DNA of 64,000 nucleotides from Enhydrobacter aerosaccus. GTDB taxonomy: Bacteria; Pseudomonadota; Alphaproteobacteria; Reyranellales; Reyranellaceae. This document shows positions 53,417 through 63,655 of the stretch, piece after piece. The notes under the pieces were generated by a model. The model saw only the letters and a list, made by a program, of their open reading frames with translations, did not search any database and had not been told where the DNA came from. How positions within the stretch are numbered: the stretch's first letter is position 1; every line of letters begins with the position of its first letter. Made by a program: the position numbers and the translations under genes. The stretch lies in the NCBI GenBank assembly GCA_903832005.1, contig CAIKZO010000161.1, positions 1 through 64,000 on the forward strand, in the 5' to 3' direction.

Positions 53417-55600
53417 TTGGTTGAAGCATCGACAAACTCCACGACGAATTCCACGACAGGCGGGACGCCTTCCGTTGGCGAAGAGGACTTCGTCGCGCTC
53501 GCTCCCGGCAAGACCATCGGCCGCTACGAGATCGTCTCTGTCCTCGGACAGGGCGGCTTCGGCATCACCTATCGCGCGCGCGACGAGCAGTTGCATCGCG
53601 AGGTCGCGATCAAGGAATATCTTCCGTCGGCGCTGGCGATCCGCCAGGACGGCGTCACCGTGATGCCGCGTTCGACCAAGGTGGCGGAAGATTTCAGCTG
53701 GGGCCGCCAGCGCTTCGTCGACGAGGGCCGCACCCTGGCCACGCTGCAGCGCGCGCCCGCGATCGTGCGCGTGTTCGACTTCCTCGAGGCCAACGGCACC
53801 GCCTACATCGTCATGGAGCTGGTGCCGGGCCACACGCTCGAGGACCGGCTGAAGAACGGTCCGATCACGCCGGCCGAGCTCGACAGGATCCTGTGGCCGC
53901 TGCTCGACGGTCTGGAGCAGGTGCACGCGACCGGCTTCCTCCATCGCGACATCAAGCCAGCCAACATCCTGCTCGACGACAGCGGCAATCCGACCCTGAT
54001 CGACTTCGGCGCTTCGCGTGCGGCGATGATGGGCAAAGACGGGGCCGGACGCTCGCAGGCGATGACGGCGATCTTCACGCCGGGCTATGCCGCGGCCGAG
54101 CAGATGACCTCGGCCAAGCAGGGACCGTGGACCGACATCTACGGCCTCTCAGCCACCTTCTATCACGCGATCACCGGCGCTACGCCGCCCAGCGCCTTCG
54201 ACCGCATGCTCGACGACGAGTATCTGCCACTGGGCCAGCTGCAGCCCGCCGGATTCCTGCCGGGCTTGCTGGTCGGACTCGATGCCGGCCTCGCGGTGCG
54301 CGCGACCGACCGGCCGCAGTCGATCGCGGGCTGGCGGCCCATTCTCGGACAAGCCTCGATGGCCGACGCGCACGCCACCGTGGCGATGACGCGCGCCGAC
54401 ACCAAGGCCACGATCGTGGTGCGCCAACCGACAATTTCTCCGACGATCACGCCCGCCACAGCGCCGGAGGCTGTGCCCGCGCCGCCGCCCGCGAAGAGCG
54501 GCAAGGGCATGATGATGGGCATCGGCGCGCTCGTGTTGCTCGCTTTGGCCGGCGGTGGTTATTGGTTTGCCACGCGCCCGCCCGCGGTCGATGTCGCAGC
54601 CCAGCTCAAGGCGCAGGAAGACGCCAAGGCCCAAGCGGCGGCTCAAGCCGCCGAAGCGGGCAAGGCCAAGCAGCAACAGGAAGAGCTAGAGCGGCTGCGC
54701 GCCGACAAGGCCAAGCGCGACCAGGACGCGCACGACGCCGAGGTGAAGCGCCTGGCGGCGGAAGAAGAGCGCCGGAAGCTGCTGGCCGAGGAGGCCGCGA
54801 GGAAGAAAGCCGACGACGAGGCGAGGGCAGCGGCCGCCGCGCAGGAAGCCGCGCGCCAGAAGGCACTCGAATCCGACAAGGCGCATGCCGCCGAAATCGA
54901 GGCCGGCTTGCGTCTCACCTTGCCCGATCGCCAGCATGTGCAGGTGGCGCTGACGGCGCTGGGCTACAACACCAACGGCACCGACGGCGTGTTCGGCCAG
55001 CACACGCACGACATGGTCGCGGCCTGGCAGAAGAGCCGCGCCTATCCTGACACCGGCTATCTGACCGGCGCGCAGAGCCAGGAACTGCTGCGCACGGCGT
55101 CGGCGGCCGTTTCCAAATTCGACGACGACCAGAAGAAGGCCGACGAAGAGAAGAGGAAGGCCGACGAGGCGAAGGCCAAGGCTGCTGCCGCACCGCCGCC
55201 CGTGGCCGCGCTGCCCGCCGCTGCGCCTCAAGTCGCGGCCGCCGCCCCGCCTGTCGCCAGCGGATCGTCTGACGGCCGGTGGAGCGGCACCTATCATTGC
55301 GCGGCGAACAATATCGCTGGCCCCTTCACCATGCCGATAAATTTGTTGGTGCAAGCCGGCCACGGCGCTTACACGGTGCCCAACTCGACGGGCACGTCGC
55401 CCGGCAATCATTCGCTCGCCGTGACGATCAACGGCAAGAACGTCTTCGTGCAGCGCACCTTCGTCTCCACCGGCGGGAAGAACGCCGGCAACTTGGTTGT
55501 CGCCACCATGAACGGCGCACGCTTCGACGGCAGCACGATCCTGGGCGCCGGTCTCGAATCGTCGGGCGGTCGCACCTGTACCCTAACCCTGTCGCGTTGA
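53417..55600 (+). CDS. Transmembrane Ser/Thr kinase with periplasmic coiled coil and peptidoglycan-binding domain
   Basis: This 727-residue protein has a full Hanks-type kinase domain (about 36-310): glycine loop GQGGFG (44-49), Lys66 in AIKEYLP, catalytic HRDIKPAN (176-183) and DFG (196-198). A membrane segment lies at about 365-386. The outside part has a TolA-like Ala/Lys/Glu coiled coil (395-495), a PG_binding_1-like domain (500-560), a linker and a C-terminal beta-rich domain (about 605-727) with two Cys. The start is TTG at 53417. It probably senses the cell wall and phosphorylates cytoplasmic targets; partners are unknown. Confidence 0.88.
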   Translation: MVEASTNSTTNSTTGGTPSVGEEDFVALAPGKTIGRYEIVSVLGQGGFGITYRARDEQLHREVAIKEYLPSALAIRQDGVTVMPRSTKVAEDFSWGRQRFVDEGRTLATLQRAPAIVRVFDFLEANGTAYIVMELVPGHTLEDRLKNGPITPAELDRILWPLLDGLEQVHATGFLHRDIKPANILLDDSGNPTLIDFGASRAAMMGKDGAGRSQAMTAIFTPGYAAAEQMTSAKQGPWTDIYGLSATFYHAITGATPPSAFDRMLDDEYLPLGQLQPAGFLPGLLVGLDAGLAVRATDRPQSIAGWRPILGQASMADAHATVAMTRADTKATIVVRQPTISPTITPATAPEAVPAPPPAKSGKGMMMGIGALVLLALAGGGYWFATRPPAVDVAAQLKAQEDAKAQAAAQAAEAGKAKQQQEELERLRADKAKRDQDAHDAEVKRLAAEEERRKLLAEEAARKKADDEARAAAAAQEAARQKALESDKAHAAEIEAGLRLTLPDRQHVQVALTALGYNTNGTDGVFGQHTHDMVAAWQKSRAYPDTGYLTGAQSQELLRTASAAVSKFDDDQKKADEEKRKADEAKAKAAAAPPPVAALPAAAPQVAAAAPPVASGSSDGRWSGTYHCAANNIAGPFTMPINLLVQAGHGAYTVPNSTGTSPGNHSLAVTINGKNVFVQRTFVSTGGKNAGNLVVATMNGARFDGSTILGAGLESSGGRTCTLTLSR

Positions 55601-55657
55601 GAGAATTCCACCGACGGTTGCTATTGAGACGAAGCAGATCGTGTTAGTAAGCCCGAC

Positions 55658-56263
55658 ATGAACCTCGTCGCACGTCTCGCTACCGTCATGCTGCTATCCT
55701 CTGCGCTGACGATCGATACGAGCGCGAAAAGCCCCGACCCGGGTCTCGGTGGAGACGACGTCGGGCTAGCGACGGTGCTCGACGATGCCGCCGTCCGGCG
55801 ATTGATGCGCCAGCAGGCCGAGACCGGCGACACAAAGGCCATGGTCGACTATGCCGAATGGCTGCGGACCGCCTCTTCGACGGACTATCCAGAGGGCCTG
55901 CGCAATCAGGCCGAGGCCGAACGCTACGATCGGCTGGCGGCGGAGCGCGGCGATCCGCTGGGGCAGATCAACGCCGGCGTCTGGTGCATGATCAACCCGC
56001 TGCGCCAGACGCCTCCCGGCGCCTGCAAAAGCGACGTCGAGGCCGTGCGCTGGTTTCACCTTGCCATGGACCAGGGAAATGCCGACGGCATGGCCTTCTA
56101 CGGCTACATGGTCGAGTTCGGCCGCGGCGGTCTCGCGAAAGATCCGGCTTTGGCAGCCCGTTACTATACCGATGCCGGCAAGCGGGGGAGCGCCTCTGGC
56201 CGCGCATTCCTGAACGACATGGTGGAGTTTGCCGACCGCTCTCCGCGCGAGCCCAAACCATGA
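55658..56263 (+). CDS. Exported Sel1-repeat protein
   Basis: This 201-residue protein has a signal-peptide-like start (MNLVARLATVMLLSSALTI). Sel1 repeats follow (YDRLAAERGDPLGQINAGVW, VRWFHLAMDQGNADGMAFYG, AARYYTDAGKRGSASGRAFL). Sel1 proteins act as scaffolds in signalling. It follows the kinase by 57 bases and overlaps the next Sel1 gene by ATGA. Confidence 0.8.
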   Translation: MNLVARLATVMLLSSALTIDTSAKSPDPGLGGDDVGLATVLDDAAVRRLMRQQAETGDTKAMVDYAEWLRTASSTDYPEGLRNQAEAERYDRLAAERGDPLGQINAGVWCMINPLRQTPPGACKSDVEAVRWFHLAMDQGNADGMAFYGYMVEFGRGGLAKDPALAARYYTDAGKRGSASGRAFLNDMVEFADRSPREPKP

Positions 56264-56988
56264 CGCGCCCTGTGCTTGTTGCCGCTGTGATGGGCGCATT
56301 GGCGCTGGGGCTCACTGGCTGCATCATGCTGCCTTGGACAACCTCGCTGATCGGGGACAAGTCGAAAGGAATGGCGGATAGCCCCTATTTCGTCGCCTAC
56401 AAGAAGACGACCCCGGAAGTGATCCGCCGCGGCGTCGAGACAGGCGATGCCGGCGCGCAGGCGGCGGCGGGGTATTTCTTCGAAAAGGGCGAGCAAGGCT
56501 TTCCCAAGCGCGATGATGAGGCGCTGCGCCTCTATCGCCTCGCCGCAGCACAGGGAGACCGGGCCGGCCTCACTAATCTCGCTGTGTTTCTCGCCACGGG
56601 ACGCGGCGTGCCGCGCGACGACGCCGAGGCCGCGCGCCTCTTGTCGCTCGCGGCGCGGCAGGATTACGAACCGGCGCAGCGCTACCTCGCATCCTTCTAT
56701 CTCGCCCATCGTGGCAGCATCGTCGATGGCGATCCGGCCGCTCTTGCCGCCGTGAGAGCCGTCCTCGAACGCCTGATACATTCGAGGAACTGTGTGGGTT
56801 TCCCTCGCTTCGAGCGGAAGATCGCACGCCTCTATGAAGAGGGCGCTCCGGGTCTGCCACGCGATCTCGAGGAGGCGCGACGGTTCTACGAAAGGATGGC
56901 GGCGCCCTATCCCAGGGGCTGTGACGATGAAGAAGCGCGGGAACGACTGGCAAAAATCCCAGCAAATCCGCCATTAGATCGCCAGTAA
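56260..56988 (+). CDS. Sel1-repeat lipoprotein
   Basis: This 242-residue protein has a lipoprotein signal (LGLTGC lipobox after VMGALA). Four Sel1-type repeats follow (AQAAAGYFFEKGEQG, LRLYRLAAAQGDRAGLTNL, AARLLSLAARQDYEPAQRYL, RLYEEGAPGLPRDLEEARRF). It is coupled to the preceding Sel1 gene and may partner the kinase at the envelope. A membrane-anchored scaffold role is inferred. Confidence 0.85.
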   Translation: MTRPVLVAAVMGALALGLTGCIMLPWTTSLIGDKSKGMADSPYFVAYKKTTPEVIRRGVETGDAGAQAAAGYFFEKGEQGFPKRDDEALRLYRLAAAQGDRAGLTNLAVFLATGRGVPRDDAEAARLLSLAARQDYEPAQRYLASFYLAHRGSIVDGDPAALAAVRAVLERLIHSRNCVGFPRFERKIARLYEEGAPGLPRDLEEARRFYERMAAPYPRGCDDEEARERLAKIPANPPLDRQ

Positions 56989-57067
56989 CGACCATAAGTC
57001 GGGATTTCCGCGAGATGCTCTAAATAGAACGTCGATCCCCGCGAGGGGAGAACGACGGAGAGCATGC

Positions 57068-57721
57068 ATGGCAGAGCCGATAAGAGTAAATGCGCCGACC
57101 CTTCCGACTGATTGGGGTCGCGACGGCGAATGGCGTCTGGCGCGGCGGAGTTTTCCGGTCACACCCCTTCACGAACACAATTATCTCGAACTCACCTTCG
57201 TGCCTGCCAATGGTGGCACAGCTGAACTGGTCGGTGAAATTCACGGCGCGAACTTCGATCGTGAAAAAGGCACCTATGGCCACGTCACGGCAGGCACGGG
57301 CAGCGACCTTGTCGGCATTCGCACCGAGAATGGGCACTGGGGCAACAAGCCGACCGACAAGAACATCGAGTTGGCGAAAGGCAAGTTCGACGACGTCGTG
57401 GGCCGATACTGGAAAGATGCGCTGAACAATACGGACGCGTTCAATAAGCAGCCCGCGCGCGTCTACAAATACGATGAGCAGAACAGCAACAATTTCGCCC
57501 GCAGCCTGGTACGCGCCATTCATCTTGAGCCCCAGAGCGGAAGCTGGGACGGCAACGGCGCCGACTATGGCGCGAATGGATTCAACAACAATCCGAAACA
57601 ATGGAACGTGCGCGACGTTTTCGATCCGGTTGAAGCGGTCGTGCGTGAACCGGCCGAGGGCTATCGTGACCTCGACAGCGTGATCCGCGGTGGCCTCGAC
57701 GCCGAGCGGCCCACGCCATGA
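57068..57721 (+). CDS. Unknown protein translationally coupled to large terminase
   Basis: This 217-residue protein has no signal peptide. It holds a HEHNYLELTFVPANG segment, a GEIHGANFDR segment and a late NSNNFARSLVRAIHL. The last pattern, with an early His, resembles papain-like or amidase folds in toxin and cell-wall proteins, but the expected Cys is not seen. Its stop overlaps the terminase ATG (ATGA). Function unknown. Confidence 0.65.
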   Translation: MAEPIRVNAPTLPTDWGRDGEWRLARRSFPVTPLHEHNYLELTFVPANGGTAELVGEIHGANFDREKGTYGHVTAGTGSDLVGIRTENGHWGNKPTDKNIELAKGKFDDVVGRYWKDALNNTDAFNKQPARVYKYDEQNSNNFARSLVRAIHLEPQSGSWDGNGADYGANGFNNNPKQWNVRDVFDPVEAVVREPAEGYRDLDSVIRGGLDAERPTP

Positions 57722-59151
57722 CCAAAGCTTCTCGTTCCGACCCTCTCACCCTCTGGACGGACCATCCTGCGCAGTTCGTGCGCGACGTGTTCGGCGTCGT
57801 GCCCGACCCGTGGCAGGTCGAAGTGCTGGAAGCCTTCCCGCACAACCAACGGCTCGCCATGAAGGCCTGCAAGGGGCCGGGCAAGACGGCGGTGGAGGCC
57901 TGGCTTGCCTGGAACTTCCTGCTGACGCGCATCGAGCCCAAGATCGCGGCGGTCTCGATCACGGCCGAGAACCTCGCCGACAATCTCTGGTCGGAGATGG
58001 CCAAGTGGCGGGCGCGCGCGCCGATGCTCGAGGCGCAGTTCGAATGGACCAAGACGCGCATCTTCAATCGCGACAGTCCCGAGACCTGGTGGATGTCGGC
58101 GCGCTCGTGGTCGAAGACGGCCGATCGCGCGCAGCAGGGCAACACGCTGGCAGGCCTGCATGCCGATAATGTGCTGTTCATCCTCGATGAAGCGGGCGGC
58201 ATTCCCGACGCGGTGATGGCGTCCGCGGAGGCAGCACTCTCCTCGTGCAAGGAGGGCCACATCGTGCAGGCCGGCAATCCCACGCATCTCGACGGGCCGC
58301 TGTGGCGCGCCTGCACGACCGAGCGCAGCCTGTGGCACGTGACCGAGATCACCGCCGATCCCGACGATCCCAAACGCTCGACCCGCGTGAAGGCGGAGTG
58401 GGCGCGCGAGCAGATCCAGAAATACGGGCGCGACAATCCGTGGGTGCTGGTCAACGTGTTCGGCAAATTCCCGCCGGGCTCGCTCAACACCTTGATCGGT
58501 CCCGACGAGTGCCGCGCGGCCACGCAACGCGCCTATCGCGCCGAGGATGTCGCGGCGCATGCCCGCGTACTGGGCGTCGACGTGGCGCGCTTCGGCGACG
58601 ATGCCTCGGTGATCTTCCCGCGCCAGGGGCTGGTCGCCTATCCGCCGCTCAAGTACCGCAACCTCGACGGCACGCAGGGAGCCGGCGTCGTCGCGCGCAA
58701 GTGGCGGGAGTGGGGTGCCGACGCGGTGTTCATCGACGACACCGGCGGCTGGGGCGCCTCGTGGATCGACAATCTGCGCCGCATCGGCCACCAGCCGACC
58801 GGCATCGGCTTCGCCGCGCGGCCCAACGATCCGCGCTACGAGAACAAGCGCACCGAGATGTATTTCGAGGCGATCGAATGGATCAAGGCGGGCGGGGCGC
58901 TGCCGCCCATTCATACTCAAGGCGTATCCGAGCTGATCGCGGCCCTCAGCCAAACGACCTACAGCTTCCGTGGCGATCGTCTGCTGCTCGAGCCCAAGGA
59001 CCAGATCAAGGCGCGGCTGGGCTACTCCCCCGACGATGCCGACGCCTTCGCGCTCACTTTCGCCCAGCCGGCGGTACGGCGGGACACCTATGCGCACCGC
59101 ACGCCGGGCCGCGTGCTGGTCGATTACGATCCGCTGGTGGATGTAGCGTAG
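57718..59151 (+). CDS. Phage terminase large subunit
   Basis: This 477-residue protein has an ATPase with Walker A KGPGKTA (about 52-58) and Walker B LFILDEAGG, then a nuclease domain starting with VLGVDVARFGDDAS and including FIDDTGGWG and a late DADAF. Length and layout match a complete TerL that packages DNA. No portal or capsid gene follows. A strong terminator lies 18 bases after its stop. Confidence 0.92.
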   Translation: MTKASRSDPLTLWTDHPAQFVRDVFGVVPDPWQVEVLEAFPHNQRLAMKACKGPGKTAVEAWLAWNFLLTRIEPKIAAVSITAENLADNLWSEMAKWRARAPMLEAQFEWTKTRIFNRDSPETWWMSARSWSKTADRAQQGNTLAGLHADNVLFILDEAGGIPDAVMASAEAALSSCKEGHIVQAGNPTHLDGPLWRACTTERSLWHVTEITADPDDPKRSTRVKAEWAREQIQKYGRDNPWVLVNVFGKFPPGSLNTLIGPDECRAATQRAYRAEDVAAHARVLGVDVARFGDDASVIFPRQGLVAYPPLKYRNLDGTQGAGVVARKWREWGADAVFIDDTGGWGASWIDNLRRIGHQPTGIGFAARPNDPRYENKRTEMYFEAIEWIKAGGALPPIHTQGVSELIAALSQTTYSFRGDRLLLEPKDQIKARLGYSPDDADAFALTFAQPAVRRDTYAHRTPGRVLVDYDPLVDVA

Positions 59152-59168
59152 AAAGATGGGCGTAAGAA

Positions 59169-59200
59169 GAAAGCCGGGATTTTCATCCCGGCTTTCTTTT
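59169..59200 (+). terminator. Rho-independent terminator after the large terminase gene
   Basis: GAAAGCCGGGAT pairs perfectly with ATCCCGGCTTTC (12-base stem, 4-base loop) and is followed by TTTT. It lies between convergent genes and may serve both. Confidence 0.85.
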
Positions 59201-59206
59201 CAATTC

Positions 59207-59398
59207 CTACTTGGACTGGCTCTTCTTGTGAGCGTCATCCGACTGCGTGCGAGCGGACTTCGAATGCGTATCCGCTTGCGTGGCGTGTTCCTTGCCCTTG
59301 GCGTGATCGTTCTTGGAGTGCGCGTCGGCAGCGGAACGATGCGCCTTTGCCGCGTTTTCGTGATGCTCGGCGGCCTTGGTATGCGCTTCCTTGGGCAT
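59207..59398 (-). CDS. Small hydrophilic Ala/His/Lys-rich protein
   Basis: This 63-residue protein (KEAHTKAAEHHENAAKAHRS, DHAKGKEHATQADTHSK) is highly charged and helical with a HxxAA-type repeat. Similar small proteins are common in alphaproteobacteria and tend to be stress-linked and disordered. No fold is known. It ends beside the shared terminator. Confidence 0.75.
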   Translation of the reverse strand: MPKEAHTKAAEHHENAAKAHRSAADAHSKNDHAKGKEHATQADTHSKSARTQSDDAHKKSQSK

Positions 59399-59505
59399 GA
59401 TTCACCTTGTGTTGAGGCCGGTGGATACCGGCATGGTGGGAACGCTCCCCGGAGACGCGCAGTTGCCCGGCCGCACCCTGGGTCGCTCTTCTCCCACCGC
59501 GATCT

Positions 59506-59694
59506 TCATTCATCGTTTTGTCTTCTCGGCAGCCGGCGCTGCGGAGGCGCTTCGGCCAACTGCGGGATCGCCTTGAAGCGAAGGCCCACGCCGTGTTTGT
59601 GCGCGAGCCGCGTCAGGAGATAGGCGACGGCCAGACCGACGACGAACGTCAAAGGTCCCAGCGTGGTGTTCGTCAGATTACGTTTGCCCGTCAT
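59506..59694 (-). CDS. Small single-pass membrane protein
   Basis: This 62-residue protein has one membrane segment (LGPLTFVVGLAVAYLLT) and a basic C-terminus. The start at 59694 (MTGKRNL) is chosen; the frame is open further upstream without a good start. No family was recognised. Confidence 0.6.
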   Translation of the reverse strand: MTGKRNLTNTTLGPLTFVVGLAVAYLLTRLAHKHGVGLRFKAIPQLAEAPPQRRLPRRQNDE

Positions 59695-59816
59695 GTGCGA
59701 CCGCCTTGTGAAGGATGTGTCGGCTGCAAACGCGTGCCGATGCGACCCGTTGCCGGCGGTGCCGGAACACCGGCCCCTAAAAGACGTTGCCCTGCGTGTT
59801 TTGTGAAGGAGTGCCG

Positions 59817-61940
<2,124 letters not shown>

Positions 61941-61995
61941 AGGCAACCTCGGACGACGGCATCCGTTCACTTTCCGCCCTTAATGGAGGAAACAC

Positions 61996-62070
61996 ATGAA
62001 CGGTGTGATCTATCTCGTCGGACTGGTTGTCGTGGTGATGTTCGTCCTGTCCTTGCTCGGCCTGCGCTGA
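61996..62070 (+). CDS. 24-residue hydrophobic membrane peptide
   Basis: A short frame starts MNGVIYLVGLVVVVMF and ends LLGLR, one membrane helix with no soluble part. A perfect GGAGGA lies 5 bases before the ATG. It is 11 bases upstream of a larger membrane protein gene, so both are likely made together. The strong site and composition argue that it is real. Confidence 0.65.
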   Translation: MNGVIYLVGLVVVVMFVLSLLGLR

Positions 62071-62081
62071 GGAGAACGAAC

Positions 62082-63113
62082 ATGGCTCTCACCGATCCAA
62101 TCGTTGCGGCACCCTTGGTGTCGCCTGTGATGTCCACGGCGCCTGCGCGCTCCGTCCAGTGGGGCGCGGTCGTCCTCGGCACCCTCGGTGCCATGGCGAT
62201 CTCCGCCGTCCTGCTGACCTTCGGCGCCGGCATCGGCCTCTCCGCCGCCTCGGCCCAGCCTTATGCGGGCGCCTCGGCGAAGGCCCTGGCCGTCATCTCC
62301 GCGATCTATGTCGCGATCACCCTGGTCGCCGCCTTCGGGCTCGGCGGTTACATCACTGGTCGCATGCGCTCGCTCACCGATGCCGAGGACATCGCCGAAC
62401 TCGACTTCCGTGACGGTGCCCATGGCTTCGGCGTCTGGGCGCTCGCCATCGTCCTGGGCGGCGCGCTTGCCGCCTCGGGCATTGGCGGCGCGGTCAAGCT
62501 CGGCGTGCAGTCGTCGGCCGCAGTGGGCGGAGCGACGCTGGCAGGCGCTGCATCCAATCCCGAGGTCGCCAACCGCATCTCGATGACGCCGACCGACTAC
62601 GCGATCGATCGCTTGATGGCGCCGGCGGCGCCGGCTCCTGCTGCTGGTCCTGCTGCTGCCGGCGCGCCGCCAGCACCCGCAGGCGCTCCTGCATCGACGG
62701 ATACAGCGGCCGCTCCGCCGCCTCCGCCCCCGCCCGCAGCGTCATCCGCACCGCGTTCACGCATGGAGCTCTCCGCTCCGATGGCCCGCACCTTCGCGGC
62801 ATCATCGAAGTCGGGCCAGCTCGATCCGCGCGATCGTGCGACCCTGGTGTCGATGGTGATGCAGCAGACCGGCGTGCCGCAGGCCGAAGCCGAGAAGCGC
62901 GTCGATGACGCCTACGCCGATCTGAAGACGGCCGAAGCCAAGGCACGCGATGCCGCCGAAAAGGCGCGCAAGGCCGCCCTGATCACGGCCTTCGCCCTGG
63001 CCGCGACGCTCTTGCTGGGATGTGCGGCTGCCTGTGCAGGTGCGACGGCAGGTGCCCACCATCGCCGTGAGAACCTTCCCGTCGCGTTCTTCGGGTCACG
63101 TCGCTTCTGGTAG
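62082..63113 (+). CDS. Membrane protein with Pro/Ala-rich loop
   Basis: This 343-residue protein has three N-terminal membrane segments (GAVVLGTLGAMAISAVLLTF, LAVISAIYVAITLVAAFGLG, FGVWALAIVLGGALAASGIG), an Ala/Pro-rich loop (about 180-225), a charged region and a C-terminal membrane segment (ALITAFALAATLLLGCAAAC). The start at 62082 has GGAG upstream. Function unknown. Confidence 0.82.
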   Translation: MALTDPIVAAPLVSPVMSTAPARSVQWGAVVLGTLGAMAISAVLLTFGAGIGLSAASAQPYAGASAKALAVISAIYVAITLVAAFGLGGYITGRMRSLTDAEDIAELDFRDGAHGFGVWALAIVLGGALAASGIGGAVKLGVQSSAAVGGATLAGAASNPEVANRISMTPTDYAIDRLMAPAAPAPAAGPAAAGAPPAPAGAPASTDTAAAPPPPPPPAASSAPRSRMELSAPMARTFAASSKSGQLDPRDRATLVSMVMQQTGVPQAEAEKRVDDAYADLKTAEAKARDAAEKARKAALITAFALAATLLLGCAAACAGATAGAHHRRENLPVAFFGSRRFW

Positions 63114-63138
63114 AAGCGGAAAGCAAAGCATTACAAAG

Positions 63139-63166
63139 CAAGAGGCCCTTCGGGGCCTCTTGTTGT
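63139..63166 (+). terminator. Rho-independent-type terminator hairpin
   Basis: CAAGAGGCCC and GGGCCTCTTG form a 10-base stem with a stable TTCG loop, followed by TTGTT. It lies just after the membrane protein gene and probably ends its transcript. Confidence 0.75.
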
Positions 63167-63195
63167 TGGGGCCGGAAGCAGGCTTGGCTTTCTCT

Positions 63196-63286
63196 TGTCA
63201 TCCTGAGCGTAGCGAAGGATCTCGCGCTCGTTAAGCAGGTCTACGCTGTGGCTGGTGCAAGGTCCTTCGCTGCGCTCAGGACGACA
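63196..63286. repeat. Dispersed inverted repeat, copy 2
   Basis: Two 27-base arms (63196-63222 and 63260-63286) mirror copy 1 at 6827-6914. The right arms are identical and the left arms differ at four positions. As with copy 1, it lies between convergent genes. The centres differ in sequence, so only the arms are conserved. Confidence 0.8.
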
Positions 63287-63289
63287 GAG

Positions 63290-63550
63290 CTAGAAGGCTT
63301 TATCCGTAAGCGCCTTCAGGAAGGTCGTGAGGTCGGCAGGCTTGTTGTTCTTCTTGCAGTAGGCCTCGAACTCAGCGGGCGAGATGTCGACCATCTTGAT
63401 GGCGTGACGGCGGGCCTTCCAGTCGGCCATCTTCTTCTGCTCGCGGAACTTCCAGTCCTCGTACGAGCAGCTCGGGTAGTATTTCACGAGCTTCTGGAAA
63501 GCTTCGTGTTCTTCCGGCGACTTGACCTTGGCAAAGTACTGAACCGACAT
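63290..63550 (-). CDS. Hypothetical protein
   Basis: This 86-residue soluble protein is rich in Lys, Phe and Tyr (VQYFAKVKSPEEHEAFQKLV, YPSCSYEDWKFREQKKMADW). It may be helical. No family was recognised. It ends 3 bases after repeat copy 2. Confidence 0.65.
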   Translation of the reverse strand: MSVQYFAKVKSPEEHEAFQKLVKYYPSCSYEDWKFREQKKMADWKARRHAIKMVDISPAEFEAYCKKNNKPADLTTFLKALTDKAF

Positions 63551-63655
63551 CCTGATCGTCCCCGCTGTGCGTTCCGCGCGATCTTCTAGACCTCTGCGCG
63601 GCGATTCACCAGCCCATCACAAGGCCTTGATTTATCTGCCAAAATGCCGCCGGGG

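Larger units (their letters stand above)
50734..59151. mobile_element. Reduced prophage-like segment
   Basis: The segment runs from an S24 repressor through early phage-type genes and a putative small terminase subunit to a large terminase subunit. No integrase, portal, capsid, tail or lysis gene is visible. A kinase-Sel1 cassette lies between the terminase genes. The exact ends and attachment sites are not visible, so the limits are those of the outer phage-type genes. Confidence 0.6.

Noticed and set aside
50734-59151. Complete, active prophage
   Set aside because: Portal, capsid, tail, lysis and integrase genes are missing and no attachment repeats were found.
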